From the NCBI RefSeq assembly GCF_001909285.1, contig NZ_MRSV01000001.1, positions 2,374,556-2,438,555 of the forward strand: 64,000 bases of DNA. Direction: 5' to 3'. The notes beneath the pieces are model-generated. The model saw nothing but the letters and a program-made list of their open reading frames with translations. It did no database searches and had not been told where the DNA came from. The translations under genes were made by a program, and so were the position numbers. This DNA comes from Exiguobacterium profundum. Its GTDB lineage: Bacteria > Bacillota > Bacilli > Exiguobacteriales > Exiguobacteriaceae. Below are positions 35,485 to 44,565 of this stretch, one piece after another (the stretch's first letter is position 1; every line of letters starts with the position of its first letter).

Positions 35485-36654
35485 TTATGGATTTGGCGAG
35501 TTCGGGTCCGTAATAATCGGACTCTCGGGCTCCTCTTTGTCTAAATAATGCTCACGTTCTCGTAATTTATAGATGCGAACGATATTCTGGACAACCGTTT
35601 TGGCGACCGCATAAAACGGTACAGCGATGAGCATTCCGATGATACCGGCCAAATTTCCTGCCACGAGCAAGACGATGATAATCGTGAGCGGGTGTACTTT
35701 TAACGACTTCCCTTGAATGAGTGGCGAGATGACGTTCGACTCAATTTGTTGCACGACGATGATGACAACGATGACCCATAATACCTTGATCGGATCTTGA
35801 ATGAATGCCACGACCACTGCCGGTGCAGCCCCTAGGAACGGTCCAACGTAAGGGATGATATTTGTTACCATCATGAAGAGTGCGAGCAAGATGGCATAAT
35901 CTACACCGACGATCCATAGACCGATCAGTGACGTGATTCCAACGAAGAATGCGACGAGCAACTGTGCATTGACGTAGCTCCGCACCGTCTCGTGCATGTC
36001 ATGCAAGATGTGGCGCGTCTCTTTCTCATAGCTCGAGGGTAAGAGTTTGACGATAGCGTCTGGTAAACGTTTCCCATCGAGTAACATGTAAAGAAGCATG
36101 AACGGGATCACAACGATCGTGATAACCGCTGACGTCACGAAACCAACGACTTGCCCAAATGACGAGGCGATATTTCCGAACAGATCACCTAAGTACGAAG
36201 TGATGTTCGTTGTCAAGTTACGGAACATCTCGTCATTTTCTGCCATGAAGCGTGCAAAGAACTCATTTTGTAGCAACGTGTCACGGACAGCGAACGCCTG
36301 TTTCTGAAGTTCTTTTGCGATACTCGGCATAGCGTTGACGAGCGACGTGATTTGTTCGCCTAAAACCGGTCCGAGAATACTGAATACAAGTGTAAAAATA
36401 AGCACGAGTCCGATCAGTGTGATGGCTACAGCTAGTGTTCTCTTCCCTTTTAAGCGTTTCTCTAAGAAGTCGACAATCCCGACCAGGAAATAAAAGAAGA
36501 GTCCGGCCACAATAAGCGGAACCGTGACGAGTGCCAAAATAACTTGAATCGGTTCAAACACGAATGAGATCTGTGTCCCGACCCAAATGACTAAAAAGAT
36601 GGTCAGCGTCCAAAAGAGGGCGCGATACCATTTGTTTTCAAACATGCGTTGCAT
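35485..36654 (-). CDS. AI-2E family transporter
   Basis: The 389-residue polytopic protein belongs to the UPF0118/AI-2E family: paired N-terminal helices, a long extracytoplasmic amphipathic segment (about residues 95-175), then VIPFMLLYMLLDGKRLPDAIVKLLP, YVNAQLLVAFFVGITSLIGL and NIIPYVGPFLGAAPAVVVA in the re-entrant core. Members export autoinducer-2 or act as Na+/H+ antiporters; which applies here cannot be said. It sits alone between engB and hemA, an insertion relative to B. subtilis. Confidence 0.9.
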   Translation of the reverse strand: MQRMFENKWYRALFWTLTIFLVIWVGTQISFVFEPIQVILALVTVPLIVAGLFFYFLVGIVDFLEKRLKGKRTLAVAITLIGLVLIFTLVFSILGPVLGEQITSLVNAMPSIAKELQKQAFAVRDTLLQNEFFARFMAENDEMFRNLTTNITSYLGDLFGNIASSFGQVVGFVTSAVITIVVIPFMLLYMLLDGKRLPDAIVKLLPSSYEKETRHILHDMHETVRSYVNAQLLVAFFVGITSLIGLWIVGVDYAILLALFMMVTNIIPYVGPFLGAAPAVVVAFIQDPIKVLWVIVVIIVVQQIESNVISPLIQGKSLKVHPLTIIIVLLVAGNLAGIIGMLIAVPFYAVAKTVVQNIVRIYKLREREHYLDKEEPESPIITDPNSPNP

Positions 36655-36732
36655 TTCTCCACCTCGTTTACAATGATGACTATGTACTAACTATGATTAT
36701 ACGATAATTACCCGCTTGCGGGCTGACAAAAA

Positions 36733-36760
36733 CAAAAAGGCGAAGGAATCCCTTCGCCTT
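36733..36760 (-). terminator. Terminator after engB
   Basis: Perfect 8-bp arms GGCGAAGG (36739-36746) and CCTTCGCC (36751-36758) followed by five T on the minus strand, close after the engB stop. It ends the lon-engB transcript. Confidence 0.9.
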
Positions 36761-36764
36761 CTCC

Positions 36765-37358
36765 TTATTCGCCTTCTGTGATGAGTGCGTAAATCGCTTT
36801 CCACGCCTCGTCTTTTCCTTCTGCCGTCTCGGCTGAGAAGGCGACAAAACGGTCAGATGGATCGAATTGAAGCTTGCGTTTCACCGCCGCCTCATGTTTT
36901 TGACGCTGACTCTTCTTGATTTTATCGAGTTTCGTCGCCACAACGATGACCGGAATCTCATAATGTTTCAAGAAGTTGTACATCGTCACATCGTCACCCG
37001 TCGGATCATGACGGATATCGACGAGTAAGACGACGCCGCGAAGCGCCTCTTGACTCGTCAAATACTGTTCCATCATGACGCCCCACTTCTCACGTTCCGT
37101 CTTCGATACTTTCGCATATCCATATCCCGGAACGTCAACGAACATGATCTCATCATTGATGTTGAAGAAGTTAAGGGTCTGTGTCTTCCCTGGTTTCGAA
37201 GACGTCCGTGCGAGCGCCTTCCGTTGGCAAATCTTATTGATGAACGACGATTTCCCGACGTTCGACCGCCCGGCAAGTGCCACTTCCGGCAATTCATGGA
37301 CCGGGTAATGGTCTGGCGCGACGGCACTCGTCACAAACTCTGCTTTGTTGATCTTCAT
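36765..37358 (-). CDS. engB: Ribosome biogenesis GTP-binding protein EngB (YsxC)
   Basis: The 197-residue GTPase acts in late assembly of the 50S subunit. G motifs: G1 [16 protein letters not shown]2 [15 protein letters not shown]3 [13 protein letters not shown]4 VATKLDKI and G5 [12 protein letters not shown]. Length is normal. It starts one base before the lon stop region (lon ends at 37359, engB begins at 37358), the same lonA-ysxC pairing as in B. subtilis. Confidence 0.97.
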   Translation of the reverse strand: MKINKAEFVTSAVAPDHYPVHELPEVALAGRSNVGKSSFINKICQRKALARTSSKPGKTQTLNFFNINDEIMFVDVPGYGYAKVSKTEREKWGVMMEQYLTSQEALRGVVLLVDIRHDPTGDDVTMYNFLKHYEIPVIVVATKLDKIKKSQRQKHEAAVKRKLQFDPSDRFVAFSAETAEGKDEAWKAIYALITEGE

Positions 37359-39659
37359 TTAATTTCCTCCAAATGCTACATCTAGTACTTCATCGAGTGT
37401 CGTCACGGGAACGAACGTCAATTTCTCACGAACCGTCTCTTGAATATCATCGATGTCTCGCTCATTATCTTTCGGAATGACGATGGTCGTCAACCCGGCT
37501 CGATGAGCAGCGAGCGCTTTTTCTTTCAATCCGCCGATCGGCAAGACACGTCCACGGAGTGTGATCTCACCTGTCATCCCGACATCACGATGGACTTTCT
37601 TCCCGGTCAATGCGGAAATCAAGGCCGTCGCAATCGTGATTCCTGCCGACGGTCCGTCTTTTGGCACGGCACCCTCTGGCACGTGAATGTGAATGTCTTG
37701 TCGCTCATAGAACGTCGGGTCAATCCCGAACCGCTCTGCGTTTGCACGGACATAGCTATATGCTGTTTGTGCCGACTCCTGCATCACATCACCGAGTTTA
37801 CCCGTCAACTGAAGTTTGCCTTTCCCTGGAGCGAGCGCCACTTCGATTGTGAGCGTGTCGCCACCAAACGCCGTGTAGGCAAGGCCTGTCACCGCACCGA
37901 TGGAGTCCTCGGTCTCCCCTTTTCCGTAGCGATACTTCGGCTTCCCGAGATACGTGATAATCGCCTTTTTCGAAATCGTGACCCGTTTCTTCTCCCCGAT
38001 GGCGATTTGTTTCGCGGCTTTTCGGCAGAGTGATCCGATGACGCGTTCTAAGTTCCGGACGCCGGCTTCACGTGTGTAACGACGTACGACTTCATAGAGC
38101 GCATCTTCTTTAATCGTCAACTGACTCTTCTTCAATCCGTGCTCTGTCAACTGTTTCGGCACCAAGTGACGCTTCGCGATCTCTACTTTCTCAAGCTCCG
38201 TGTACCCACCGATTTGAATCAATTCCATCCGGTCAAGAAGCGGTGCTGGGATTTGTGAGACATCGTTCGCAGTTGCGATAAAGAGAACGTTCGACAAATC
38301 GAACGGTTCTTCAATGTAGTGGTCCGAGAAGGAGACGTTTTGTTCCGGGTCGAGCACTTCTAGCATCGCGGACGCCGGGTCCCCTCTGAAGTCAGAAGCC
38401 ATCTTGTCGATCTCATCGAGCAAGAAGACCGGGTTTTTGCTTTCCGCTTGCTTCAGCCCACGGATGATCCGTCCTGGCATCGCACCGATATACGTACGAC
38501 GGTGCCCACGGATTTCCGCCTCATCACGCACACCACCGAGTGAGACACGAACGAAGTGACGTTCAAGTGCCGAGGCGATCGAACGGGCGAGTGACGTCTT
38601 CCCGACCCCTGGAGGTCCGGCGAGACAGAGGATTGGTCCACGAAGCGAGTTCGTCAACTGGCGGACGGCCAAATACTCGAGGATACGGTCTTTTACCGAT
38701 TCTAAGCCGTAATGGTCATCATCAAGGACGTCTGCCGCATGTTTCACGTCAAGCTTATCTTCCGTCTCAATGCCCCACGGAAGAGAGGTGACCCAGTCGA
38801 GGTAGTTACGGATGACCGCATACTCCGGAGACGTCTGCGGCACGACGTTCAATCGTTCCGCTTCACGCATGACGTTCTTCCGCGTCGTCTCTGGCAAGTC
38901 GAGCGCCTCTAGCTTCTCACGAAGGCGGTTCGGTTCTGACTCTTGCGTCTGGTCACCGAGTTCTTGTTGGATCGTCTTCATTTGTTCTCGTAAGTAGTAC
39001 TCGCGCTGTGACTGCTCAATTGACTTCTTCGTCCGCTCACGCATCTCTTGCTCGAGCTCAATCACTTCGACTTCATGTGCGATGATTTCAAGCAGTTCAA
39101 GTCCTCGCTTGACGGCATCTGCCTCTTCGAGCATCGCTTGGCGAAGCTCGACGTCGACATCGAGTTTTGACGTGATATAGTCCGTGAGTGATTCAAGCCG
39201 CTCATACATCTCGAAACGGCGACGCTCATCTGGCGACATACCCTTAATGTTTGCGACGAGTTTTCCGAACTGTTCTTTCAACAGACGGACGAGTGCTGTT
39301 CGTTCAACCTCTTCCCCTTCTACGAGTTCGACCGGTTCGATGTTGGCGAACCAACCTTCATCCGTCGATTCGACCGAGTCGACACGGACGCGCTCTTTCC
39401 CGACGATCCGAACCCGAATCGTCTCGTTCGACAGTTCACTCATCTTCGCGATGTGGACACGCGTTCCAACCGTGTATAAGTCTTCAGGTTCCGGTGACTC
39501 GTTCCCTGTTTCTTTCTGTGTCACGACAATCAAATCTGTTTCATGCTCCTTTGCAGCAAGGAGCGCCCGAAGGGATAACGGGCGTCCGACATCGATGGTC
39601 ACACCGATGAGCGGATATACGACGACTCCTCGCAAAGGAAGGATTGGTAATTTTTCCAT
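37359..39659 (-). CDS. lon: ATP-dependent protease La (Lon)
   Basis: The 766-residue AAA+ protease degrades misfolded and regulatory proteins. Domains: N-terminal LAN domain ([20 protein letters not shown]), coiled coil, AAA+ with Walker [13 protein letters not shown] and Walker [11 protein letters not shown], and the protease domain with the catalytic Ser in [10 protein letters not shown] and Lys in [12 protein letters not shown]. The start is ATG 39659 (MEKLPILP) with GGAGG at spacing 8. LonB, which precedes lonA in B. subtilis, is absent; a terminator separates it from clpX. Confidence 0.97.
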   Translation of the reverse strand: MEKLPILPLRGVVVYPLIGVTIDVGRPLSLRALLAAKEHETDLIVVTQKETGNESPEPEDLYTVGTRVHIAKMSELSNETIRVRIVGKERVRVDSVESTDEGWFANIEPVELVEGEEVERTALVRLLKEQFGKLVANIKGMSPDERRRFEMYERLESLTDYITSKLDVDVELRQAMLEEADAVKRGLELLEIIAHEVEVIELEQEMRERTKKSIEQSQREYYLREQMKTIQQELGDQTQESEPNRLREKLEALDLPETTRKNVMREAERLNVVPQTSPEYAVIRNYLDWVTSLPWGIETEDKLDVKHAADVLDDDHYGLESVKDRILEYLAVRQLTNSLRGPILCLAGPPGVGKTSLARSIASALERHFVRVSLGGVRDEAEIRGHRRTYIGAMPGRIIRGLKQAESKNPVFLLDEIDKMASDFRGDPASAMLEVLDPEQNVSFSDHYIEEPFDLSNVLFIATANDVSQIPAPLLDRMELIQIGGYTELEKVEIAKRHLVPKQLTEHGLKKSQLTIKEDALYEVVRRYTREAGVRNLERVIGSLCRKAAKQIAIGEKKRVTISKKAIITYLGKPKYRYGKGETEDSIGAVTGLAYTAFGGDTLTIEVALAPGKGKLQLTGKLGDVMQESAQTAYSYVRANAERFGIDPTFYERQDIHIHVPEGAVPKDGPSAGITIATALISALTGKKVHRDVGMTGEITLRGRVLPIGGLKEKALAAHRAGLTTIVIPKDNERDIDDIQETVREKLTFVPVTTLDEVLDVAFGGN

Positions 39660-39676
39660 ATACAACGCCTCCTGTG

Positions 39677-39720
39677 CAAAAAGGCCCAAAACTCGGATGT
39701 GCCGAGTGTTTGAGCCTTCT
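39677..39720 (-). terminator. Terminator between clpX and lon
   Basis: Long arms 39681-39696 with 39702-39718 (AAGGC and ACTCGG blocks paired) and five T on the minus strand, 12 bases after the clpX stop. Confidence 0.83.
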
Positions 39721-39731
39721 TCGTTAAAGAA

Positions 39732-41000
39732 TTATGCTGTCTCTTTGTTGTCCCCTGTCTGTTCGACAGTACCGTCACGAAGGACGTATTTCGGACCGGC
39801 AAGACCCGTAATCGTTTCATCCGTGATGATGACTTTCTCGATATCGTCACGCGATGGGACAGTGAACATCACATCGAGCATCATTTCTTCGATAATCGAG
39901 CGGAGACCGCGCGCGCCAGTCTTACGTTTGATTGCAAGTTTGGCGATTTCGATCAATGCTTCGTCTGTGAACGTCAATTCGACATCGTCAAGCTCGAGCA
40001 TTTTCTCGTACTGACGGACGAGAGCATTTTTCGGCTTCGTCAAGATTTCAACGAGCGCTTCTTCATCGAGTGTCGTGAGCGTCGCCATGACTGGCAAACG
40101 TCCGATGAACTCAGGAATCAAGCCGAATTTTTGAAGGTCTTCAGGGAGTGCGCGGGCGAGCAAGTCCTCTTGCGTCAACTCGCGATTCTCTTGGTCGTTT
40201 CCGAAACCGATGACTTTCTTCCCGATTCGGCGTTTGACGACCGATTCGATGCCGGCGAATGCGCCACCGACAATGAAGAGAATGTTTGTTGTGTCGATTT
40301 GGATAAATTCTTGATGCGGATGCTTACGTCCACCTTGTGGCGGTACGCTTGCTGTCGTGCCTTCAAGAATTTTAAGGAGCGCCTGCTGAACGCCTTCACC
40401 GGATACGTCACGCGTAATCGATGGGTTTTCAGACTTACGGGCAATCTTATCGATTTCATCGATGTAGATGATCCCTTTTTCAGCCTTCTCGACATCATAG
40501 TCAGCCGATTGAATCAATTTAAGCAAGATATTCTCAACGTCTTCCCCGACGTAACCAGCTTCCGTCAAGCTCGTCGCATCCGCGATTGCGAATGGGACGT
40601 TCAAGACGCGAGCCATCGTCTGAGCGAGAAGCGTTTTTCCGCTACCCGTTGGTCCAATCATGACGATGTTCGACTTCGCAAGTTCGACATCATCCGAACG
40701 GCCACCGGCGTTGATACGTTTATAGTGGTTATAGACAGCAACTGAAAGCGCACGTTTGGCGCGGTCTTGACCAATGACATAATCGTCTAGGATGTTACGA
40801 ATCTCTTGTGGTTTTGGAATGTCTTTGAATTCAACTTCTTCCTCTACACCGAGCTCTTCCTCAACAATTTCATTGCAAAGTTCGATACATTCATCGCAAA
40901 TGTATACGCCAGGACCGGCGACTAACTTACGAACTTGTTCTTGCGATTTTCCGCAAAACGAGCACTTGAGTTGCCCCTTTTCCTCGTTAAATTTGAACAT
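39732..41000 (-). CDS. clpX: ClpXP protease ATP-binding subunit ClpX
   Basis: The 422-residue AAA+ unfoldase delivers substrates to ClpP. The N-terminal zinc domain has CSFCGK and CDECIELC; Walker A is [12 protein letters not shown], the pore loop is in [14 protein letters not shown], Walker B is [12 protein letters not shown], and IGF in [11 protein letters not shown] is the ClpP-binding loop. The start is ATG 41000 (MFKFNEEKG) with AAGGGG upstream; the in-frame upstream part is untranslated leader. It follows tig, as in B. subtilis, but as a separate transcript. Confidence 0.97.
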   Translation of the reverse strand: MFKFNEEKGQLKCSFCGKSQEQVRKLVAGPGVYICDECIELCNEIVEEELGVEEEVEFKDIPKPQEIRNILDDYVIGQDRAKRALSVAVYNHYKRINAGGRSDDVELAKSNIVMIGPTGSGKTLLAQTMARVLNVPFAIADATSLTEAGYVGEDVENILLKLIQSADYDVEKAEKGIIYIDEIDKIARKSENPSITRDVSGEGVQQALLKILEGTTASVPPQGGRKHPHQEFIQIDTTNILFIVGGAFAGIESVVKRRIGKKVIGFGNDQENRELTQEDLLARALPEDLQKFGLIPEFIGRLPVMATLTTLDEEALVEILTKPKNALVRQYEKMLELDDVELTFTDEALIEIAKLAIKRKTGARGLRSIIEEMMLDVMFTVPSRDDIEKVIITDETITGLAGPKYVLRDGTVEQTGDNKETA

Positions 41001-41042
41001 TCGATACACCCCTTCTGTGGTGAAAATGGATGTAAGTGCGAT

Positions 41043-41076
41043 AAATCGCGATTTGAATTTTCTGGTGCGATGCACC
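41043..41076 (-). other. Two hairpins in the clpX leader
   Basis: A 12-bp perfect palindrome AAATCGCGATTT (41043-41054) and a hairpin with arms GGTGC/GCACC (41064-41068 with 41072-41076) lie in the roughly 100-base leader between the clpX promoter and its ribosome-binding site. Function unknown. Confidence 0.55.
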
Positions 41077-41110
41077 GCGAAAAGACATTTTACATCTCTG
41101 CGTTGAAATA

Positions 41111-41139
41111 ATTGTAGCATGAACATATTGCGACTTCAA
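41111..41139 (-). promoter_or_regulatory. clpX promoter
   Basis: TTGAAG (41134-41139) and TACAAT (41111-41116) with a 17-base spacer, a good sigma-A promoter. No CtsR-type direct repeat was seen near it. Confidence 0.78.
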
Positions 41140-41167
41140 AGAATTACACATGCAATGTGCTGTGACA

Positions 41168-41201
41168 GAAAAAAGGACGACCGCTAGGCAGTCGTCCTTT
41201 C
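41168..41201 (-). terminator. tig terminator
   Basis: A 10-bp stem AAAGGACGAC / GTCGTCCTTT around a 9-nt loop, followed by a T run on the minus strand, 11 bases after the tig stop. Confidence 0.9.
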
Positions 41202-41211
41202 GAATATCAGC

Positions 41212-42504
41212 TTACTTCGCTTTACCGTTTTCAACGAGGATGTCGATCGCTTTACGGAATTTGAGGTCACCTTTAAGTGTCTCAAGTCCACCTTGCGGAG
41301 CGAGCATCGTACGGAGTTGGTCCGGGGCGATGTTGTAAAGTTTAGACATTTCTTCAAGCTCTTTCTCAGCATCTTCGTCAGATACTTCGATTGCTTCTTT
41401 GTCAGCGATTGCTTTCAAGACGAGACGAGCTTTTACGCGCTCTTCAGCTTGCTCTTTCATCTCTTCGCGCATTGCTTCTTCAGAAGTACCAGTGAGCTCG
41501 AAGTACATGTTAAGGTCGATTCCTTGTGAAGATACACGTGAACCGAACTCTTGTACCATGCGGTCAACTTCTTGTTCAACGAGAACTTCCGGTACGTCGA
41601 TTGTCGCGTTAGCAGTTGCCTGCTCTACGAGTTGGTCGCGCATTGTACCTTCAGCTTCTTGTTTCTTACCAGCTTCTAAACGCTCACGGATGCTTGCTTT
41701 TAACTCGTCGAGTGTCGAAACAGACTCGTCGATGTCTTTTGCAAACTCGTCGTCGAGTTCAGGAACTTGTTTTGTTTTGACTTCGTGAAGTTTGACTTTG
41801 AATGTCGCTGGTTTACCCGCCAAGTTTTCAGCGTGGTACTCTTCAGGGAATGTTACTTCAACGTCTTTTTCTTCACCAGCAGTCATGCCGATCATTTGCT
41901 CTTCGAATCCTGGGATGAATTGACCAGAACCGATTTCGAGTGTGTAGTTCTCAGCTGTGCCGCCTTCGAACTGCTCACCGTCAGCGAAACCTGCGAAATC
42001 AAATACAGCTGTATCGCCGTTTTCGATTGCACCTTCTTTAACAGCTAGTTCTGCGCCTTGCTGTTGAAGTGCTTCAAGTTCTGCTGTTACTTCATCTTCT
42101 GTTACTTCAGTTGAAACAGCTTCGTACTCGAGGCCTTTGTATTCGCCAAGCTCAGCTTCTGGCTCAACCACGAATGTCACTTTGAAAGTGACTGGTTTAC
42201 CTTTCTCGAGCGTGCCGTCTACATCGATGTTTTCGAGCGCGATTGGTTCGAAACCAGCTTCTTCAACCGCACCTTGGATTGTGTCGCGGTAGAGAATGTC
42301 GAGCGCATCTTGATAGAGTGCTTCTTCTCCATACATTTTGTTGAACATTGGGCGTGGCAATTTACCTTTACGGAAGCCAGGCACGTTCAAGTCTTTGACG
42401 ACTGTTTTAAATGCGGCGTCAACTGCTTTATCAAAAGCTTCTGCAGGAGCTTCGTACGTGAGTACGCCTTGGCTACCTGATGTTTTTTCCCATTTTGCTG
42501 TCAT
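41212..42504 (-). CDS. tig: Trigger factor
   Basis: The 430-residue ribosome-associated chaperone and peptidyl-prolyl isomerase has the ribosome-binding loop VPGFRKGKLPRPMFNKMYG (about residues 41-59), an FKBP-type PPIase domain (about 160-245, GQFIPGFEEQMIGMTAGEEK) and the long helical C-terminal cradle. The start is ATG 42504 (MTAKWEKTSG) with GGAGGGA upstream; the in-frame upstream extension overlaps the promoter. It has its own promoter and terminator. Codon use is strongly biased, as expected for an abundant protein. Confidence 0.97.
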   Translation of the reverse strand: MTAKWEKTSGSQGVLTYEAPAEAFDKAVDAAFKTVVKDLNVPGFRKGKLPRPMFNKMYGEEALYQDALDILYRDTIQGAVEEAGFEPIALENIDVDGTLEKGKPVTFKVTFVVEPEAELGEYKGLEYEAVSTEVTEDEVTAELEALQQQGAELAVKEGAIENGDTAVFDFAGFADGEQFEGGTAENYTLEIGSGQFIPGFEEQMIGMTAGEEKDVEVTFPEEYHAENLAGKPATFKVKLHEVKTKQVPELDDEFAKDIDESVSTLDELKASIRERLEAGKKQEAEGTMRDQLVEQATANATIDVPEVLVEQEVDRMVQEFGSRVSSQGIDLNMYFELTGTSEEAMREEMKEQAEERVKARLVLKAIADKEAIEVSDEDAEKELEEMSKLYNIAPDQLRTMLAPQGGLETLKGDLKFRKAIDILVENGKAK

Positions 42505-42558
42505 GCTAAGTCCCTCCAACAATTCGTTTATACCGTACAAAAATGTACAACAATCCGT

Positions 42559-42564
42559 ATTATA
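42559..42564 (-). promoter_or_regulatory. Candidate -10 of tig
   Basis: TATAAT 55 bases upstream of the tig ATG. The -35 candidate TTGTGT would need a 19-base spacer, so the assignment is moderate. Confidence 0.5.
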
Positions 42565-42593
42565 GCATAAATCCTCGGTAAGCACACAAGGAT

Positions 42594-43505
42594 TTAGTCT
42601 AATAACGCCTGTGTAAAGCGAAGGTCCGCCTCTAAAATCTCCGCGGCTAAACCGTCGACCGGTTCGTCATGTAAAATCGCTTGTTTCGCCTTTACGAGCG
42701 CCTGTTCCACATCCGCTTTTTCGGTCGGCACATACGGATAATGCGTATACATGTAATTCATCAACAGCTGGGTCCCGATCTCATCGCCTTCAACTGATTT
42801 TTGAAGAGAAAAGACGGTCTGCTCCCACGTTTCAATCTGCGCTTTTGCTTCCGTTCGTGTCACCTTGTTCGAAACGTCCCCATCCGTCCATTCGATGACA
42901 TCTAGTTCGACAAACGCTTTTTCCAACACGATCAGTTTGACGAGCTTCGGACGCTCCGACACGAGCAGTTCATGTAGCACATTGTCGAGCACCGGGTCGA
43001 TTTGAAAGTGAACATGTTGTAATGCTTCAATCTGTTCCCCCGTACTCCCTCGCGTCAGCGTTCGTTTCAACTTGGCAATTGCCGCCGGAAATTCGGTCAT
43101 CTTCAACACTTGAAGTACCTGATGTGCCTGTGTGTTTACCGTATCCTTCTTGTCCTGCCATTCGAGATACTGGTTGATCCAGTGCGCCGCTTCAAACGGT
43201 TGGTCACGCATGATGTAATACTGCGCAATCTGCAACCCACCTGAGGCCGGTTCTTCCGCCTCGGACATATGGATGCTGACGAGTTCCTGCAGCTTCTCGA
43301 GTGTCTCTGGATCGTCCGGCCGTTCCATTGCACATTGGAAGATTTCCATGAAAATAAACGGGTCACCTGGAATCGTCTGATACCAATCCCATAAAATCGG
43401 TTCGATCCGCTGTCGTTCCCCAGAAGCATCTGCCTCCTGAATCATCTTATGCAGACGCGCCCAATTCCCAGGGAACGGATAGTCCTGATCCTTTTCCTTC
43501 TCCAT
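42594..43505 (-). CDS. YsoA-like TPR-type protein
   Basis: The 303-residue soluble, acidic, helical protein has TPR-like helix pairs (DPFIFMEIFQCAMERPDDPETLEKLQEL read across residues 52-79; QIAQYYIMRDQPFEAAHWINQYL near 98-120). B. subtilis ysoA occupies the same place upstream of tig and is a TPR protein; the assignment uses that synteny. Its exact function is unknown. It ends about 30 bases before the tig promoter -10 and has no clear terminator. Confidence 0.78.
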   Translation of the reverse strand: MEKEKDQDYPFPGNWARLHKMIQEADASGERQRIEPILWDWYQTIPGDPFIFMEIFQCAMERPDDPETLEKLQELVSIHMSEAEEPASGGLQIAQYYIMRDQPFEAAHWINQYLEWQDKKDTVNTQAHQVLQVLKMTEFPAAIAKLKRTLTRGSTGEQIEALQHVHFQIDPVLDNVLHELLVSERPKLVKLIVLEKAFVELDVIEWTDGDVSNKVTRTEAKAQIETWEQTVFSLQKSVEGDEIGTQLLMNYMYTHYPYVPTEKADVEQALVKAKQAILHDEPVDGLAAEILEADLRFTQALLD

Positions 43506-43559
43506 CTTCCCTCACCCTCTCTTCCATTCCCCTTCATCTTCCGTTAGGACGCGATTCCT

Positions 43560-43575
43560 TGTCAATCGATTTCCC
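43560..43575 (+). repeat. 16-bp direct repeat flanking the tRNA-Arg gene (second copy 44019-44034)
   Basis: TGTCAATCGATTTCCC occurs at 43560-43575 and again, identically, at 44019-44034, on either side of the tRNA transcription unit. The right copy contains the -35 TTGACA of the tRNA promoter in reverse complement. It may be a remnant of duplication of the promoter region. Confidence 0.7.
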
Positions 43576-43582
43576 GGAAAAT

Positions 43583-43616
43583 GAAAAAAGAGACGTTCTC
43601 CGTAGAGAGCGTCTCT
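43583..43616 (-). terminator. Terminator of the tRNA-Arg gene
   Basis: A 7-bp stem AGAGACG / CGTCTCT (43589-43595 with 43610-43616) followed by a T run on the minus strand, 14 bases downstream of the tRNA. Confidence 0.85.
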
Positions 43617-43629
43617 ATTTTAATGGAAG

Positions 43630-43983
43630 CGTCCCAAGAGGGATTCGAACCCCCGACCGACGGCTTAGCTTACCACCATGACTTTCGTCACCAACATCGT
43701 GTTGTTTGTAGTCTGGACTATATCTTCACCGTTTCAGGTGCGACACGTGTAGTCTCTACGGAACCTCACGAGCATGATGCTCCTCCATTGATTCTACCTC
43801 TACATGCATAGACATTCGAATCAACTCGACCCAATCGGGAATGAGTTTCCTCGGTATTACCATCAGCATCATCTGTTAAGGCTTCACCGATATAGTGTCG
43901 TCCACTTTATAGGTTTCTGTTTCCCTATAAAGGCTCCTATTTGTCTTGAAGGCCGTTGCTCTATCCTGCTGAGCTATTGGGAC
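43630..43983 (-). tRNA. tRNA-Arg(UCU), interrupted by a group I intron
   Basis: The two exons (43949-43983, 35 nt; 43630-43668, 39 nt) join to a 74-nt cloverleaf. Acceptor arms GTCCCAA and TTGGGAC pair; D arm GCTC-AGCAGGATA-GAGC; anticodon arm ACGGC-CTTCTAA-GCCGT with anticodon UCU; T arm GGGGG-TTCGAAT-CCCTC; discriminator G. CCA is not encoded. The break falls between anticodon bases U34 and C35, so the tRNA is unusable without splicing. A sigma-A promoter lies 13 bases upstream and a terminator downstream. UCU reads AGA/AGG, so the gene may be essential if it is the only copy. Confidence 0.93.
43669..43948 (-). ncRNA. Group I self-splicing intron, 280 nt, no ORF
   Basis: The intron core is readable. 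P2: CTTTATAGG/CCTATAAAG (43924-43932 with 43905-43913). P3: CGACAC (43895-43900) with GTGTCG (43741-43746). P7: GACTA (43750-43754), in the R-like element GTAGAGACTACACG, with TAGTC (43716-43720), in the S-like element AAGATATAGTCC. P8: CACC/GGTG (43737-43740 with 43727-43730). P9-like hairpins: CAACA-CGA-TGTTG and GAC-GAAA-GTC. The 5' exon ends in U and the intron ends in G, as group I splicing requires; a P1 can form between GGCCUU and the downstream GGAGCC with one bulge. No homing endonuclease fits in 280 nt. Confidence 0.9.
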
Positions 43984-43995
43984 ATTGACATGAAA

Positions 43996-44024
43996 ACTAT
44001 AATAGAAAAATGGTTTCCTGTCAA
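43996..44024 (-). promoter_or_regulatory. Promoter of the tRNA-Arg gene
   Basis: Perfect TTGACA (44019-44024), 17-base spacer, TATAGT (43996-44001), placing transcription start a few bases before the tRNA 5' end. A strong constitutive promoter. Confidence 0.9.
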
Positions 44025-44043
44025 TCGATTTCCCATTCGAAAC

Positions 44044-44565
44044 TCATAGTTTTCCTGAGATGTCCAAGTCTTCGACGTGAGAACCGTCTTCTGAACGATA
44101 GAAACGCACTGTTGCTTCCCCCGCTTCGAGATCGAGTAACGCATACGTTTTGTCCGTCCGTCCTCGCGGCATGCGAATCGAACCTGGGTTGATGTAGACA
44201 ACCCCGTCCTCGATCAGCGCACCCGCCACATGCGAGTGACCGAACAAGACGACATTCGCTCCCACTTCTTCCGCTCGATACCGTAGACGGTTCAAATCGA
44301 ATTTGACGTCATGATGGTGCCCGTGAACGATTAAAATCGTACCGGCATCCGTCGTCTCGATGCGTTCGAGGGGAAGATCTCCACCGAAATCACAATTCCC
44401 CCGAACCGTTCGATAGGGTAACAAATGTTCATCGACAAGAGCGAGTTGTGAATCCCCGCAATGGAAGGCGTCATCAATTTCCGCCTCGTGCCTTTCAAAA
44501 ATCGTCGTCAACTCTTCGGTCAAACCATGACTATCACTCACTATTAGAAAACGCATAAGCTTCAT
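44044..44565 (-). CDS. YfcE/YsnB family metallophosphoesterase
   Basis: The 173-residue enzyme has all calcineurin-like phosphoesterase motifs: LIVSDSHG, FHCGDSQ, VRGNCD, VHGHHHDV and FGHSHVAG, ending in INPGSIRMPRG. Family members hydrolyse phosphodiesters with Mn2+; the natural substrate is not known. It overlaps the rdgB stop by four bases, matching the ysnB-ysnA arrangement of B. subtilis. It ends just upstream of the tRNA promoter without a clear terminator. Confidence 0.93.
   Translation of the reverse strand: MKLMRFLIVSDSHGLTEELTTIFERHEAEIDDAFHCGDSQLALVDEHLLPYRTVRGNCDFGGDLPLERIETTDAGTILIVHGHHHDVKFDLNRLRYRAEEVGANVVLFGHSHVAGALIEDGVVYINPGSIRMPRGRTDKTYALLDLEAGEATVRFYRSEDGSHVEDLDISGKL

Noticed and set aside
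39184-40014. 276-residue plus-strand ORF opposite lon and clpX
   Set aside because: Serine- and arginine-rich low-complexity product spanning two real genes and the terminator between them; an antisense shadow.
43581-43811. Short ORFs within the tRNA-Arg/intron region (both strands)
   Set aside because: The conserved tRNA halves and intron core explain the sequence; the ORFs have no initiation signals and no homing endonuclease motif such as LAGLIDADG or GIY-YIG.
43560-44034. Direct repeats as phage attachment sites
   Set aside because: No integrase or mobile genes lie between them and the interval is only the tRNA unit; duplication of a promoter segment is simpler.
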